A stretch of 64,000 bases of DNA from Myxococcales bacterium (GCA_016794465.1 JAEUKA010000056.1:1-64000), one strand, 5' to 3'; shown: positions 26,801 through 36,406, counted from the first letter of the stretch. Made by a program: numbers and translations. The notes: generated by a model not told the origin, from the sequence alone.

Positions 26801-29800
26801 CTGCGTCGGCAGGGGATAGGTCACGCCGCCCGACGGAATCGACAGCTTCTTGTCCTCGACGAGGATCTCTTTTTTCACCGACTCATACTTGTAGGTGCCG
26901 TTGTCTTGCTTGATCAGCACCGACAGGTAGCGCCGCTCGAACAGCATCGTCCGCACCGCCGACTGCGCCACCGACGTTCCCTGCGGACCGACTGCCACCA
27001 AGTGGACACTGCGCTTACTCGATCGGCTCAGATACCCGAGGTCCCCGTCGGTCTTGACACCCACGAGATAGCTCATCGGCGACACCGTGACCTGCGCATC
27101 ACCCGCGACGGAGCGACCACCCTCGGCCTCGAAGCCCTGGGCAATGAAGCGCAGTCGATAGGTGGCACTCGCAAAGCGTGACAGCGGCAGCTCGAACTCC
27201 GACTCACCGTGCTCGTTTGTCTCGCCTTCTTCGAGGTTTTCCGACAGCGGCTCTTTGGCTTCCATCGGATCGAAGAACTGATAGTCGCGGAACTTGCTAA
27301 ACGACAGCAGCGTCGGGGACAGCATCAGCGTCGCCTTGACGCGCCGACTCTCTGCCGGGGTCCCGAACAGGTTCAGCAGCTTGACCGTGGCCTTCAGTCC
27401 GTCGGGCGACACCCAGCCTTCCAGCGACTCTTTGCTCAGCCGGGTCGAGATCTTCAGACGGTCGGGCAGAAACTCCTGCACCCGCACCGCCACCGATCCC
27501 AGCAGACCGCCGGCCTGACCGTCTTTGACGATGTGGACATTCACATTCCACGTTCCCGTCGGTGAGGCTTCCTGCGTCTGGTGACGAATCTCCTCGAAGC
27601 CCGCGTCGGACAGCCGCAGCTTTTCGCGCCGCACCGTCACGCCGCGCGCATCGTCAATCGACAGCTCGACCGGCACGCCGCCGAGCTTCTGCTTCCAGTC
27701 CTGGCTCTTGACGATCAGACCGACGCGAATCTCGTCGCCGGGCCGATAAATCCCGCGATCCGAAAACAGGTACGCTTGCAGTCCCTGCGGCTTCTCACTG
27801 TCGTGAATGCCTTCGATCGGAAAGCGCGAAAAATCGAGATAGCGGTCATGTCGCCCATACGGCAAAAACGACAGATCCCCACCTTTGGACACCTGATAGG
27901 CCAGCGGCGCTTGCTCGCGTACGAAGTCGCTTAGCTTCGGAAAGCTGACATGGCCTTCCGCGTCGGTCGTCTCGCTCTGAATCGCGATGCCGTTCTTGCC
28001 CAGCACCTCGACCTGCGCGCCCTTGACCGGCTCGCCGTTCTTCAGCGACTGCACAAACACATCGTGCGTCCCGTCGACGTTGTCCTTGACCAAGACCCCC
28101 AGATCGGTCAGCAGCACCAGGCGCTGATCGCTCTGCCCGGTCGCTTCCTTTTTCGCTGGATTCCAGCTCTCGACCTTGAGGAAGAACAGCCCGAGCCGAC
28201 TCTGCCCCTTGGTTTCAAAGTACTTGCCCAGGTTCACCGCCGCGTACTGCGCCTTGCCATGACCGACCGAGGGCATCTGCAGCTCGTCGGTGAAGCGCTC
28301 GGTAATGTTCTCGGGCGTGAAGCGATAGTTCGAGAAGTCGGGATTCTGAAACGACCCGGTATTCTGCGAGATCAGGTGCTGGAGCTGATTCGGCAGGACC
28401 CGGCCAATCTCGACGCGCACCGACTCAATGTCGCGCCCAAACAGCGGCACTTTCCGCTCTCCTGACATCGCCAGCAGCGCGCCGGTCTGCATCACCCGCA
28501 GCTCTTTGGGAAACTCCGGCACGGTCAGGATGTGCTCCGACGGACGCCCAAGAACATAGCCACCCGCCGAGCGCAGTCCCTTGTTCACCTTGATGTACAG
28601 CACCTCGCCCACCTCGGCGAAGTAGCGGAAGGAGTGCGTCTCGGAGTACTCCTTTTCGTTCGGAATCTGCTCGATCTTGACCGGTCGCGCCAGCTTCAGA
28701 ACGTCGGGGCCCAGCTCGCTCAGGCTAAAGCCGTACTGCTCTTTCGACGAGCTCTTATCATTCGGTGGACGCTTCGGCAGCACCACCACGCTGAGCGCAT
28801 TTTTCACCTCGGCCTCAGTCACACCGGTGTTGGTCTGCACGACGAGGACCTGCTCGGGCTCCATCTGCGCGTTGTTCACCAGCGTCAGGTTCGCCTCGGT
28901 CACCCGCAGAAAGTCATACAAGCCCGGAATCGTCACCGACGTGCCCAGCGGCTCTTTGGTCGGCTTGCCACCCCGCGACGACTTCACCCCTTTTAGCACC
29001 CGCACCACCATCATCGAGTCGTGATCGGGAATCCGCACCGGGTCAGAGTGAACATATGCCGTCGCTGCGAAGCGATCGTAGGTGACCTGGAAGCGATACG
29101 GCGTCACCGTCTGCGCCCCGTCTTTCTTCGTCACCAGCTCCACTTCGAGGTGTTTTTCAAAGTCGGCCTTGTCGATCGGATGGGTAAACGCCACCGTCGC
29201 CACGACCTTCTTCTGCGTCGGATCTTGCGGATCTTGATAGAACTCCTGCTGGGTGAAGCGCGCCGACAGGGCCGCACTCTCGAACTCCAGCGAGTAATCG
29301 ACGAGCTTCACATCGTCCGCGAGCAGACCCCGCTTCGCCAGCCGCACCGAAAAGCTCTCTCCGACGGGCCAGTCCTCTTTCGGCACAAACGTCAGGACTC
29401 GATCGGAGTCCCAGCGCCAGCTCCCCTGCAGCGGAGGAGACAGCTCGACACCGACGGTAACTGGCTTCTTGACTCGATCAATCGGCGCCGCCGAGCCGCC
29501 AAACAGCACCCGCAGCGAGTCGGGCTTGGCGTTGTCCTCGAGCTTGGTCGCTTCCGGAGGATCGACGCGCACCGACATCTCGATCGGCTTGGGCTGCTTT
29601 TCCAGCCAGCGATTGCCGAAGAAGACCGCCCCACCGATCGCCAGCAACATACCCAGCAGCAGCGCCGATCCCGACTTGTTGGTGACGAGCCAGCGACCCC
29701 CGCGAGCCAGCCCACCACCGATCGCCGAAAGCCACGGCGGTGGCTGCCAGCTGATCTGACCGAACACGCCGCGCCCGATTCGACGCAAGACGCCCGGCTG

Positions 29801-29926
29801 CTCAGCCGCAGGTTCAGACGGGACAGCCGGATCTGCTGTTGGGGCCGCAGCGTCTGGGTTTTCCGAAGTAGCTGGTGCCGAGGCCGAACTTTCCGAGACA
29901 GGCTTGTCAGTGGGTTCCGTACTCAC
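23888..29926 (-). CDS. Bacterial alpha-2-macroglobulin
   Basis: A 2012-residue protein. The N-terminus is a Ser/Ala/Pro/Glu-rich cytoplasmic stretch with one transmembrane helix (about 86-104) rather than a lipobox. Repeated MG domains, including the conserved DRGIYRPGDEIRVGL, are followed by a bait-like region, a CUB/TED region with the thioester motif GCTEQ (C1500, Q1503) and a receptor-like C-terminal domain. Around residues 1885-1930 lies an acidic Asp/Ser/His/Glu/Gly tract. Bacterial homologues trap invading proteases in the periplasm, often with a pbpC partner, which is not seen here. GTG start with GGAGA spaced five bases. The large gap-free frame and full motif set make the call secure. 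Confidence 0.92.
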   Translation of the reverse strand: MSTEPTDKPVSESSASAPATSENPDAAAPTADPAVPSEPAAEQPGVLRRIGRGVFGQISWQPPPWLSAIGGGLARGGRWLVTNKSGSALLLGMLLAIGGAVFFGNRWLEKQPKPIEMSVRVDPPEATKLEDNAKPDSLRVLFGGSAAPIDRVKKPVTVGVELSPPLQGSWRWDSDRVLTFVPKEDWPVGESFSVRLAKRGLLADDVKLVDYSLEFESAALSARFTQQEFYQDPQDPTQKKVVATVAFTHPIDKADFEKHLEVELVTKKDGAQTVTPYRFQVTYDRFAATAYVHSDPVRIPDHDSMMVVRVLKGVKSSRGGKPTKEPLGTSVTIPGLYDFLRVTEANLTLVNNAQMEPEQVLVVQTNTGVTEAEVKNALSVVVLPKRPPNDKSSSKEQYGFSLSELGPDVLKLARPVKIEQIPNEKEYSETHSFRYFAEVGEVLYIKVNKGLRSAGGYVLGRPSEHILTVPEFPKELRVMQTGALLAMSGERKVPLFGRDIESVRVEIGRVLPNQLQHLISQNTGSFQNPDFSNYRFTPENITERFTDELQMPSVGHGKAQYAAVNLGKYFETKGQSRLGLFFLKVESWNPAKKEATGQSDQRLVLLTDLGVLVKDNVDGTHDVFVQSLKNGEPVKGAQVEVLGKNGIAIQSETTDAEGHVSFPKLSDFVREQAPLAYQVSKGGDLSFLPYGRHDRYLDFSRFPIEGIHDSEKPQGLQAYLFSDRGIYRPGDEIRVGLIVKSQDWKQKLGGVPVELSIDDARGVTVRREKLRLSDAGFEEIRHQTQEASPTGTWNVNVHIVKDGQAGGLLGSVAVRVQEFLPDRLKISTRLSKESLEGWVSPDGLKATVKLLNLFGTPAESRRVKATLMLSPTLLSFSKFRDYQFFDPMEAKEPLSENLEEGETNEHGESEFELPLSRFASATYRLRFIAQGFEAEGGRSVAGDAQVTVSPMSYLVGVKTDGDLGYLSRSSKRSVHLVAVGPQGTSVAQSAVRTMLFERRYLSVLIKQDNGTYKYESVKKEILVEDKKLSIPSGGVTYPLPTQQPGDFFLVLKNDKDQILNRIEFSVAGEGNLTRSLEKNAELQIKLKNPDVSAGEELELQIKAPYTGAGLITIERDKVRAYKWFHTKQNASIQKITIPDDMEGNGYVSVSFIRGLDSREVFMSPLSYGVAPFSISREKRTAKITVAVPDLVKPGEPLKLRYHTDRPTKIVLWAVDEGILQVAKYQTPDPLSYFFQKRALEVKTAQILDLILPEFSRLLKAAPGGDGDSAALRNLNPFKRRRDKPVAYWSGIIDADPEDREVTYQVPDSFNGTLRVMAAAVAPDAVGVWSKKTLVRGDFVLSPNVPTVVAPGDEFEVSVGVANNVTGSGPNAKVAVQLQTSKHLQVTSDATQTVKIGELRESVVRYKLKATQVLGSGNMTFVASLGGKSAKYSIDLSVRPAAPLYTTTQVGHLPPGGGRTQLGVPRELFAEYRVLSAGIAPLPLGLSQGLSQYLEKFPHGCTEQQVSQAMPALIGRTRPEFGIKSDAAEQSFQNIVQTLRSRQNDDGGFGLWANPNQVNDFASVYATHFLLEAKERGLSVPPELLKKSLEYLNQIVSRETNSLGEERVRAYAVYVLTRSGVVTTQAAMSVRKRLENQYKGWGEDLAGIYLAATLQLLKQTRDAQRIIANVSLGQVKDSSADYQSYYDPLIRDAQTLYLLARHFPDRIKSLGADALLSLIEPIAKGRYNTLSSAYLILALDAYAQLAQDTTDVSQLAIIEVSSSGQQKPLQLPAGLLPQVSFSADARKLLVSSSSPLRTFYQVTQSGYDLRVSTDVVKQKLEVLREIVGSDGKAIKEVKLGDEAEVHIKLRSLGKSGTLYNLALVDLLPGGFEVVISPPAETSDSDDDSSEEGGSHDSDEEGSHDSDGEGEGEGEGSGEHSAADKPERSARKTSAPPAQLPIAKEGSTWTPEYGDVREDRVVLYGSVSAEVMEFVYAIRATNAGTFAVPPLQGESMYDRSVIARSAGSKLRVVK

Positions 29927-29964
29927 GGTGTCTCCTTCGACAAGGCATCAGCATAAACAAACAA

Positions 29965-30001
29965 GCCGTACGCAGTCGAGCACCGCGCACTGAGCTACGG
30001 C
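29965..30001. repeat. Imperfect hairpin upstream of alpha-2-macroglobulin gene
   Basis: GCCGTA (29965-29970) pairs with TACGGC (29996-30001), and inner GC and AGT pair with ACT and GC across small bulges. It sits in the 109-base gap before the alpha-2-macroglobulin start, so a leader or operator role is possible. Confidence 0.4.
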
Positions 30002-30017
30002 AAGGCAGCCCAAAATG

Positions 30018-30030
30018 GCCGAAAATCGGC
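30018..30030 (-). terminator. Possible weak terminator of HEAT-repeat gene
   Basis: GCCGA (30018-30022), AAA, TCGGC (30026-30030). On the minus strand it lies five bases after the stop and is followed by CATTTTGGG. The stem is short and the T-run weak. Confidence 0.35.
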
Positions 30031-30035
30031 TCACT

Positions 30036-32780
30036 CTATCGCGAGAGCGTCCACGGCTCACACTGCGCCTTCAGCTTGGGATGTAGGCCATGTAGGAGAC
30101 TGTCGCTCGGCTCAGCCGCACGTCGCAGCAGCTCCAACAACCCTTGCCGATCTTCTTTGCCAAGCGGCGAGCGCTGACGCTGACAGATCTTCAGCACCGA
30201 CTCCATCGCACCTCGCCGCAGCGCCAGCGGAGCCTCTTTGTCGAGCCGCGACAGCAGCAGCCCCAGATCGCGACCATCGCCATGCTCCCCAACGGCCCGC
30301 AGACACAGCACCGCTGCCACCAAGCTTCGGTCCGCCGCCTGGGGATCGTCGATCAGGTCACTCAGCCCTTCGCCGACGGCCTGCCGAGCCGATGACGCGG
30401 TCTGTGGATCAGCAAGCCCGTGACGAGCCACCAGCACGCAGGCCTGCCCACGTACCGTCGGTGGCGATTTTCCGTCGGTAAGTAGCGATTGATAGCGCGG
30501 CAGCCCACTCTTGCCCAGGCAGCGCGCCAGCCCCGACAGTGACAGCGACGCCACCGCCTCATCGGCATCGAGGAGCGCTCTCTCCAGAACCGGCACCGCC
30601 GGAGAGCCGACCTGACAAGCCCCTGCCACCACCTCTGCCGCTGCCCGCCGGACCATCGGCCAGGGATCACTGCCGAGAAGCGGCGCCACAAGCGGCACCA
30701 GCGTGTCACCGCGTCGTCCCACAAGTCCCGTCAGCAGCATCGCTCGCACCCCCGCATCGCTGTCCGAGAGCACTTTTTGAATGAGCTGTGAATCGAGCGA
30801 TGACACTCGCGCCAGTGCCCGCGCCGCCAGCTGCCGCAGCTCGGGCTGTTTCTCGTCGCGCAGAACCTCCCGAGTGAGCGCTGGTGTCTCGGGCAGCTCC
30901 AAGCGCGCCAGCGCTGTCAGCAAGCGATAGCGCAGCACAAACTGCTGCTCTGGGTTGGAAATCGCCGCGCCGCTTCGCCATCCTGCCCCGATCAGCTCAC
31001 TCAGCTGCCGACGCCCCTCGTCGCGAGGACAGCCAACCACCGCTTCCGTCAGCGCCAACACCAGCAGCGTCAGCCACTGCGGCTGGAGACTTGCCGTCCG
31101 CAGGGAATCCGTCGCCGTCTGCCAGCGCGGATCTTGGGGCACGATGCAGCGCAGCCTCTGCCCGAGCGACTCGACCAACGGTCCCCGCAGCGCCTGCTCG
31201 TCTGCAATCTGCTCGCCCAGCGACAGCACCACCGGCAGCGACCCATGCTCAGCCAGCCAGCGCAGCGCTTGACCCCGCAACACCGTCGAAGACTGGCGTG
31301 ATTGAATCAAGCCCTGGACCGCCGCCGAGACAGACTCCGCACGACCCGGTTGCGACGCCAGCGTGGTCAGCGCCGCAAACAGCGCCGTCCGCTCATCAAC
31401 TTCAGCCGTAGCAGTCGCCGTCAGCAGTGTGTCGAGGATCTGTCTCTGCGTCGGCGCCGCAAGTCGGTTCGACTGCCGCGCAAGCTGGCCCAGCAGAGCC
31501 TGATAACGCCGCTTGGTACTGCCTCGACTCGACGGGAGCCCTGCCGCAATCGCCGTCAGCAGCTCTTCCCCCTGCTGGGGCGTTCCCGTCTCCAGCTGTG
31601 CGAAGAGCGCTCGCTCTGCCGCTTCCGCGACTCGCATCTCGGACGAGCCCAGCTGCGCCACCAGCTGCCCCAGCGCGTTGCCTCCGTCGAGATCGCTAAA
31701 GAGACTGACCTCGCTGAGCGCACTCCACTGCCCGTCACGCGTACCGCCATCCTCAATCGTCAGGGACACGCAGCTCGTCGGGAGCGGCTGTGGCAGCACC
31801 ACCCACAGCGGCCGACTCGTTGGCGTCGTCGCAATCCGGTAGCTCTCTTTCGCCGACAAGGTCAGCGTCAGCTGCTTGGGCAAGTTTCCCTGGATCGCCG
31901 TCGCTGGTGTAATCCGCAGAGCCCGCAGCGACCGCCCCGTTGTCTCGGCCCGCCAGGTAAAAAACGTCCCGCGTGCGTCGTGCTTCCCTCGCCATGCCGT
32001 CTGCGTTTGCCCGTCGTCCAGCTCCCGTGGTGCCGTCAGCAAGTCCGCTCGCTCAATGCCCGCTTGCCGGTTCGTCGCGGTCAGTCGATACATCCCCAGT
32101 GGCGCACTGGGCAGCTCCCGAGGTCCTTGCACGCTCACAGCCAGCGACTGCATCGAATCGACCGTCGGAAGCAGCCCCTCTTGTACCGCCTGCCAGGTTC
32201 CTTCTGCGGTGTAGCGCTCGACGAACAGCCGCCGCTCGCCATCACAGCGCTCGACTGTCGGCGTCGTTTGATAGCGCATTAGCACCCCGTCGACGATATC
32301 AATCCCACGCGAGTATTCCCCATCGCTACCAACTGGTCCCACCGGTCCGTTGTAGACGGCCTGCAGCACGCCCGCGCGCCAGGTCGCCCACAGCGTGACT
32401 CGCTGCCCTGGCGCACGGAGGCCGGTCGCGACGACAAATAGCTGCCCCGCCCGGGTCCGCTTTTCCACCAAAGTACCGCCCAAACTACCGGCGCCTCGCG
32501 GAGAGCGCTCGCCCAGCTCCAGCCGCAGCTCGCGCGGCCTGCTTCCCTGCGCTTGCCCGACGCTCGTCACCGTCAGCAGTCCTGAATCATCCAAGGCCAC
32601 CGTCTCGGCCTGCCCGTCGCCATCAAGGTCCACAGCCAGCTGAAGCGGTGCGGCACCTACACGACCAGCAAGCAGCCAAGACCCCGCAAACACGGCCCAA
32701 AACACCGCCTTGCCGAACACACCTCGCGAACCGCCAGAGGTAGCGATGCTAAGTTCTCGATTGCATCCGAGTGAGCGCAT
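30036..32780 (-). CDS. Exported HEAT-repeat protein
   Basis: A 914-residue protein. A hydrophobic leader ending LLAGRVGAAP gives export. Residues 45-80 hold an EF-like VDLDGDGQAE calcium loop at the start of a beta-rich domain, and a discoidin-like or carbohydrate-binding-type fold may occupy about 230-380. From about 395 to the end are many alpha-hairpin HEAT-type repeats (for example EAVASLSLSGLARCLG and RQLAARALARVSS). The function is likely protein-protein scaffolding in the periplasm or at the surface. It lies 109 bases upstream of the alpha-2-macroglobulin gene on the same strand, so they may be linked functionally. Confidence 0.78.
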   Translation of the reverse strand: MRSLGCNRELSIATSGGSRGVFGKAVFWAVFAGSWLLAGRVGAAPLQLAVDLDGDGQAETVALDDSGLLTVTSVGQAQGSRPRELRLELGERSPRGAGSLGGTLVEKRTRAGQLFVVATGLRAPGQRVTLWATWRAGVLQAVYNGPVGPVGSDGEYSRGIDIVDGVLMRYQTTPTVERCDGERRLFVERYTAEGTWQAVQEGLLPTVDSMQSLAVSVQGPRELPSAPLGMYRLTATNRQAGIERADLLTAPRELDDGQTQTAWRGKHDARGTFFTWRAETTGRSLRALRITPATAIQGNLPKQLTLTLSAKESYRIATTPTSRPLWVVLPQPLPTSCVSLTIEDGGTRDGQWSALSEVSLFSDLDGGNALGQLVAQLGSSEMRVAEAAERALFAQLETGTPQQGEELLTAIAAGLPSSRGSTKRRYQALLGQLARQSNRLAAPTQRQILDTLLTATATAEVDERTALFAALTTLASQPGRAESVSAAVQGLIQSRQSSTVLRGQALRWLAEHGSLPVVLSLGEQIADEQALRGPLVESLGQRLRCIVPQDPRWQTATDSLRTASLQPQWLTLLVLALTEAVVGCPRDEGRRQLSELIGAGWRSGAAISNPEQQFVLRYRLLTALARLELPETPALTREVLRDEKQPELRQLAARALARVSSLDSQLIQKVLSDSDAGVRAMLLTGLVGRRGDTLVPLVAPLLGSDPWPMVRRAAAEVVAGACQVGSPAVPVLERALLDADEAVASLSLSGLARCLGKSGLPRYQSLLTDGKSPPTVRGQACVLVARHGLADPQTASSARQAVGEGLSDLIDDPQAADRSLVAAVLCLRAVGEHGDGRDLGLLLSRLDKEAPLALRRGAMESVLKICQRQRSPLGKEDRQGLLELLRRAAEPSDSLLHGLHPKLKAQCEPWTLSR

Positions 32781-32882
32781 GGGTCACAGTAATACAAAGC
32801 AGTTGACCGGCATGACAAGGTTTGCTACTCACTCCGGCTTGCTGAATCAAAGCTGCCCGGCCAATATTTGGAGGCGTTTTCC

Positions 32883-33272
32883 GTGACTTGCACTCTGCTT
32901 GGCGTTGTGACCGCGCTACACAGCGAACCGACTGGCCTGCTGGCTCAAGCGGCGCAGGGCGGCGGTGGCCTGATGGCCATGAGCAACCTGCTCCTACCTG
33001 TCTTCCTCATCGGAATCTTCTACTTCATCCTCATTCGGCCTCAGCAAAAGCGGCAACGCGAGCTGGAGGACTGGCGCAAGGGGATCAAGCGCGGCGACGA
33101 GATCATCACGTCGGGGGGCCTGTGGGCGCGAGTCTCTGCCGCTCCCGACAACAGCCGCTACATCACCATCGAGCTGCAGGACAAGGTTCGTGTAAAAGTC
33201 CTGCGCGAGCACATCATCAGCAAGGCCCCACCGGCGGACGCGGCGGTGGCTGCTGCCGACGAAACCAAGTAG
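32883..33272 (+). CDS. yajC: Preprotein translocase subunit YajC
   Basis: A 129-residue SecDF-associated membrane protein. One transmembrane helix (LLLPVFLIGIFYFILI) is followed by the family motif RPQQKRQRELEDW and the soluble domain IKRGDEIITSGGLWARVSA. GTG at 32883 was chosen because GGAGG lies eight bases upstream; a TTG five codons earlier would overlap that ribosome binding site. It heads the yajC-secD-secF cluster, whose products use the proton gradient to assist late steps of Sec export. The N-terminal 30 residues are an extra hydrophobic/Gly stretch. Confidence 0.95.
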   Translation: MTCTLLGVVTALHSEPTGLLAQAAQGGGGLMAMSNLLLPVFLIGIFYFILIRPQQKRQRELEDWRKGIKRGDEIITSGGLWARVSAAPDNSRYITIELQDKVRVKVLREHIISKAPPADAAVAAADETK

Positions 33273-33374
33273 CCACCGATGTCCTTTGGTCTGCGCGGTT
33301 CGGCCGATGGTCTGCACTGTCCTGCCGAGGGCGATCACTCGCAGCCCTCTAGTTAGCCTGGGAGAAGCACACGC

Positions 33375-35195
33375 ATGGAGCGGTCTTTTTACTACCGCGT
33401 AGCTACCTACTCGCTCATCACCATCCTGTCGGTGATGGCTCTTTTGCCGTCGCTAGCCGAGTGGACCAACAAGTCCGAGCGGCTGCCCGATTGGTATAAG
33501 AAAGCGTTCTCTCGCAAGATCTCTCTCGGACTGGATCTGCAGGGCGGCCTGCATCTGGTCTACGAGGTTCAGGTCGACAAGGCGGTTTCCGATAAAGCGG
33601 ATCGTCTGGCGGCGCAGATCGAAGAGAAGCTGGCCCGTGACAAGAAGGTCAAGGGCGCACGGGTCATCCGCGAGGGCGACGGCGCCGAAGCGCGGCTGCG
33701 AGTCAACTTCCAGAACAAGAGCGACGCCAAGAAGCTCGACGGAAGCCTGGAGCGCGAGTTCGCCAAATACCTGACTCGCGACGGCCAAAACGAGCAGACC
33801 GGTGAGACGGTGTACAAGATGGACGCCGACTACATCGACGAGCTGCGATCCTACGCCGTCAGTCAGGGCGTCGAGACGATCAAGAATCGCGTCGACAAGC
33901 TGGGCGTCTCTGAGCCGGTGGTGCAGCGCAAGCAAAACGACATCATCGTCGAGCTGGCTGGTCTTTCGCAGGCCGACTTCGAGCGCGTCAAGAGCCTGAT
34001 CGGCAAGACCGCGCAGCTCGAGTTCAAGATGGCGGACGACGGCTCGGAGTACATGCAGAAGCTGTCCGCCCACGCCGAGAGCAAGAAGGCTCAGTATGTC
34101 GGTCTTGATGTCGGCTTCGACGCCTGGCAGCAGAAGGACTCGGGGCAGCAGCACACCGATGTCTATCTCAAGGCCAAGGACAAGGCGGTGCTGGAAAAGT
34201 TCCTCAAGGAGCTACCGCCGGAGCTGACTGTTCCCTCAGACCATCAGATCCTGTTTGAGCAGACCTCGCGGCGCAACGACGACGGGGAAGAGACGCAAGA
34301 CAAGGTCTGGCGGTCGTACTATCTGCACCGTCGTGCTGAGCTGACCGGCGAGTATCTGACCGATGCGGAAGTCCAGTGGGACCCGAACACCGGCCGCCCC
34401 GAGGTTGGCATTACCTTCGACAGCGAGGGTGCCAGTCTGTTCGAGAAAGTCAGCGGTGCCAACATTGGCCGTCGCATGGCGATCATCCTCGACGAAAAAG
34501 TCAGCTCTGCCCCAACGATTGAAGGCCGCATCGGTGGTGGCCGTGCCCGCATCACCCTCGGCGGATTTTCAGATCCCTATCAGCTGCAGCAAGAGGCCAA
34601 GGATCTGGTCGCGGTGCTCCGAACCGGCGCATTGCCCGCCCCGCTCCGCAAGACCTTCGAGACGCAGGTCGGCGCAACGCTGGGACCCGAGGCGGTGTCG
34701 AAGGCTCGCACCTCGATGGTCATCGGAACGCTGGCGGTGGTGATCTTCATGCTCATCTACTACCGAACCGCCGGCCTGATCGCAGACATCGCGATGGTCT
34801 TTAACGTCGTGTACTTGCTCGCGATCATGGCGCTCATCCAAGCGACCTTGACGCTGCCCGGCATCGCCGCCGTCGTGCTTACGATCGGCATGGCTGTCGA
34901 TGCCAACATCATCTTCTACGAACGCATTCGCGAAGAGCTGCGGGCCGGCAAGACGCCGCGTCAGGCCGTCGAGAACGGCTTCGGGCGAGCTTTCTGGACG
35001 GTCTTCGATGCTCACGTCACCAATCTCGTGGCTGGCGTCGTGCTCTACTCCTATGGAACGGGTCCGATTCGTGGCTTCGCGGTATCGCTGATGGCCGGTA
35101 TCGTCTGCAACCTGTTCACGTCGGTGTGGCTGTCGCGAGTCATGTTTGACTTCCTGGTCGGGCGCAACAAGAAGCGCGCCACCCTGAGCATCTGA
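33375..35195 (+). CDS. secD: Protein translocase subunit SecD
   Basis: A 606-residue membrane protein of normal SecD length. TM1 near the N-terminus is followed by the conserved D1 motif LGLDLQGGLHLVYEV, the large periplasmic P1 domain, then the VGITFDSEGASLF and GASLF-FE blocks and a five-helix C-terminal membrane domain with TIGMAVDANIIFYERIREEL, in which the Asp and Arg/Glu drive proton transfer. SecD with SecF pulls emerging preproteins into the periplasm. It follows yajC by 102 bases and precedes secF by 8. Confidence 0.97.
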   Translation: MERSFYYRVATYSLITILSVMALLPSLAEWTNKSERLPDWYKKAFSRKISLGLDLQGGLHLVYEVQVDKAVSDKADRLAAQIEEKLARDKKVKGARVIREGDGAEARLRVNFQNKSDAKKLDGSLEREFAKYLTRDGQNEQTGETVYKMDADYIDELRSYAVSQGVETIKNRVDKLGVSEPVVQRKQNDIIVELAGLSQADFERVKSLIGKTAQLEFKMADDGSEYMQKLSAHAESKKAQYVGLDVGFDAWQQKDSGQQHTDVYLKAKDKAVLEKFLKELPPELTVPSDHQILFEQTSRRNDDGEETQDKVWRSYYLHRRAELTGEYLTDAEVQWDPNTGRPEVGITFDSEGASLFEKVSGANIGRRMAIILDEKVSSAPTIEGRIGGGRARITLGGFSDPYQLQQEAKDLVAVLRTGALPAPLRKTFETQVGATLGPEAVSKARTSMVIGTLAVVIFMLIYYRTAGLIADIAMVFNVVYLLAIMALIQATLTLPGIAAVVLTIGMAVDANIIFYERIREELRAGKTPRQAVENGFGRAFWTVFDAHVTNLVAGVVLYSYGTGPIRGFAVSLMAGIVCNLFTSVWLSRVMFDFLVGRNKKRATLSI

Positions 35196-35203
35196 GGCGC
35201 CCC

Positions 35204-36406
35204 ATGTCACAGCAATTCTTCGAGCTAATCCGCCCAGACCACAACTTCGACTTCGTCGGCAAGACCAAGCCGCTGCTGATCTCGTCGGCGATCCTGATCG
35301 TGCTGTCGTTTTTGATGTTGCCGCTCAACTTGATCATTCCGGGACGAGGTCACGCGCTCAACTTCGCGATCGACTTCCGGGGCGGAACCGAGATGCGCGT
35401 CGACTTCAGCAAGCCCGTCACCCCCGGTGAGATTCGCGAGGCGATGGACGCGGGTGGCTACAAGGACAGCGAAGTGGTTCCGCTGCCCGAGTTCAAGCAC
35501 GCGTTCCTGGTTCGCTTCCCGGCTGTCTCGGCGCTGACTCCCGAGCAGGCCAAGCGGGCAGAGTCGTCGCTGCGCGACAAGCTGGGCCAAGAGTCGCTGC
35601 GCAAGTTCGAGTTTAGCGACGGTGGAGACAAGGCCTACGTTCGTCTGAACAAGGCGGTCGAGCCGTCGCAGATTCAGGACATCCTGCGTGCGGCCGACAT
35701 CACCACCAGTCAGGTTCAGCGCTTCGGTCGGCCCGAAGACAACACCTACGAGATCGTGCTGGTCGGACTCGATCAAGAGATTCGCAAGGCGCTGGACGGC
35801 AAGCTCGGACAAGGCGCGGTGGCGTCGATTCCGTCGGTGGGCTCGGTCGGAGCAAAGGCCGGCAAGGAGCTACGCGACAACGGCATCGTCTCTCTGCTCG
35901 CCGCGATCGGCTTCATCATGCTGTACATCCTGGTCCGCTTCGACTTCCGTTACGGACCGGGCACCGTGATTGCACTGCTCCACGACGCAATCTTCGTCAT
36001 GGGCGCCTTCGCCGTGACCTACAAAGAGTTCTCTCTGACGACGATTGCCGCCATCTTGACGGTCATTGGGTACTCGATGAACGACACCATCGTCGTCTTC
36101 GACCGCATCCGTGAAAACGCCAACAAGATGCGCGACAAGAAGTTCTCCCAGATCGTCAACCTGTCGGTAAACGAGACGCTGTCGCGAACCATCTTGACCT
36201 CGGCGACTGTGTTCTTGGTGACGCTGGCGATGAACATCTGGGGCACGGGCGTCATTCGCGACTTCGCGTTTGCGATGAACGTCGGCGTCATCATCGGCAC
36301 GTTCTCGTCGGTGTTTATTGCCAGCCCGATCCTGATCTGGCTCAACGACAAGTCGCTGCAGTCGCAGAAAAAGCCGCGCCGGTCGAGCGGCACAACCCCG
36401 GCCTAA
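35204..36406 (+). CDS. secF: Protein translocase subunit SecF
   Basis: A 400-residue partner of SecD. TM1 is followed by AIDFRGGTEMRVDF, which matches the SecF signature, a periplasmic domain, and five C-terminal helices containing the coupling motif VIGYSMNDTIVVFDRIREN. The first 25 residues have a short cytoplasmic extension (FFELIRPDHNFDFVGK) that is common in deltaproteobacterial-type SecF. The gene starts 8 bases after secD and ends directly at the next ATG. Confidence 0.97.
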   Translation: MSQQFFELIRPDHNFDFVGKTKPLLISSAILIVLSFLMLPLNLIIPGRGHALNFAIDFRGGTEMRVDFSKPVTPGEIREAMDAGGYKDSEVVPLPEFKHAFLVRFPAVSALTPEQAKRAESSLRDKLGQESLRKFEFSDGGDKAYVRLNKAVEPSQIQDILRAADITTSQVQRFGRPEDNTYEIVLVGLDQEIRKALDGKLGQGAVASIPSVGSVGAKAGKELRDNGIVSLLAAIGFIMLYILVRFDFRYGPGTVIALLHDAIFVMGAFAVTYKEFSLTTIAAILTVIGYSMNDTIVVFDRIRENANKMRDKKFSQIVNLSVNETLSRTILTSATVFLVTLAMNIWGTGVIRDFAFAMNVGVIIGTFSSVFIASPILIWLNDKSLQSQKKPRRSSGTTPA

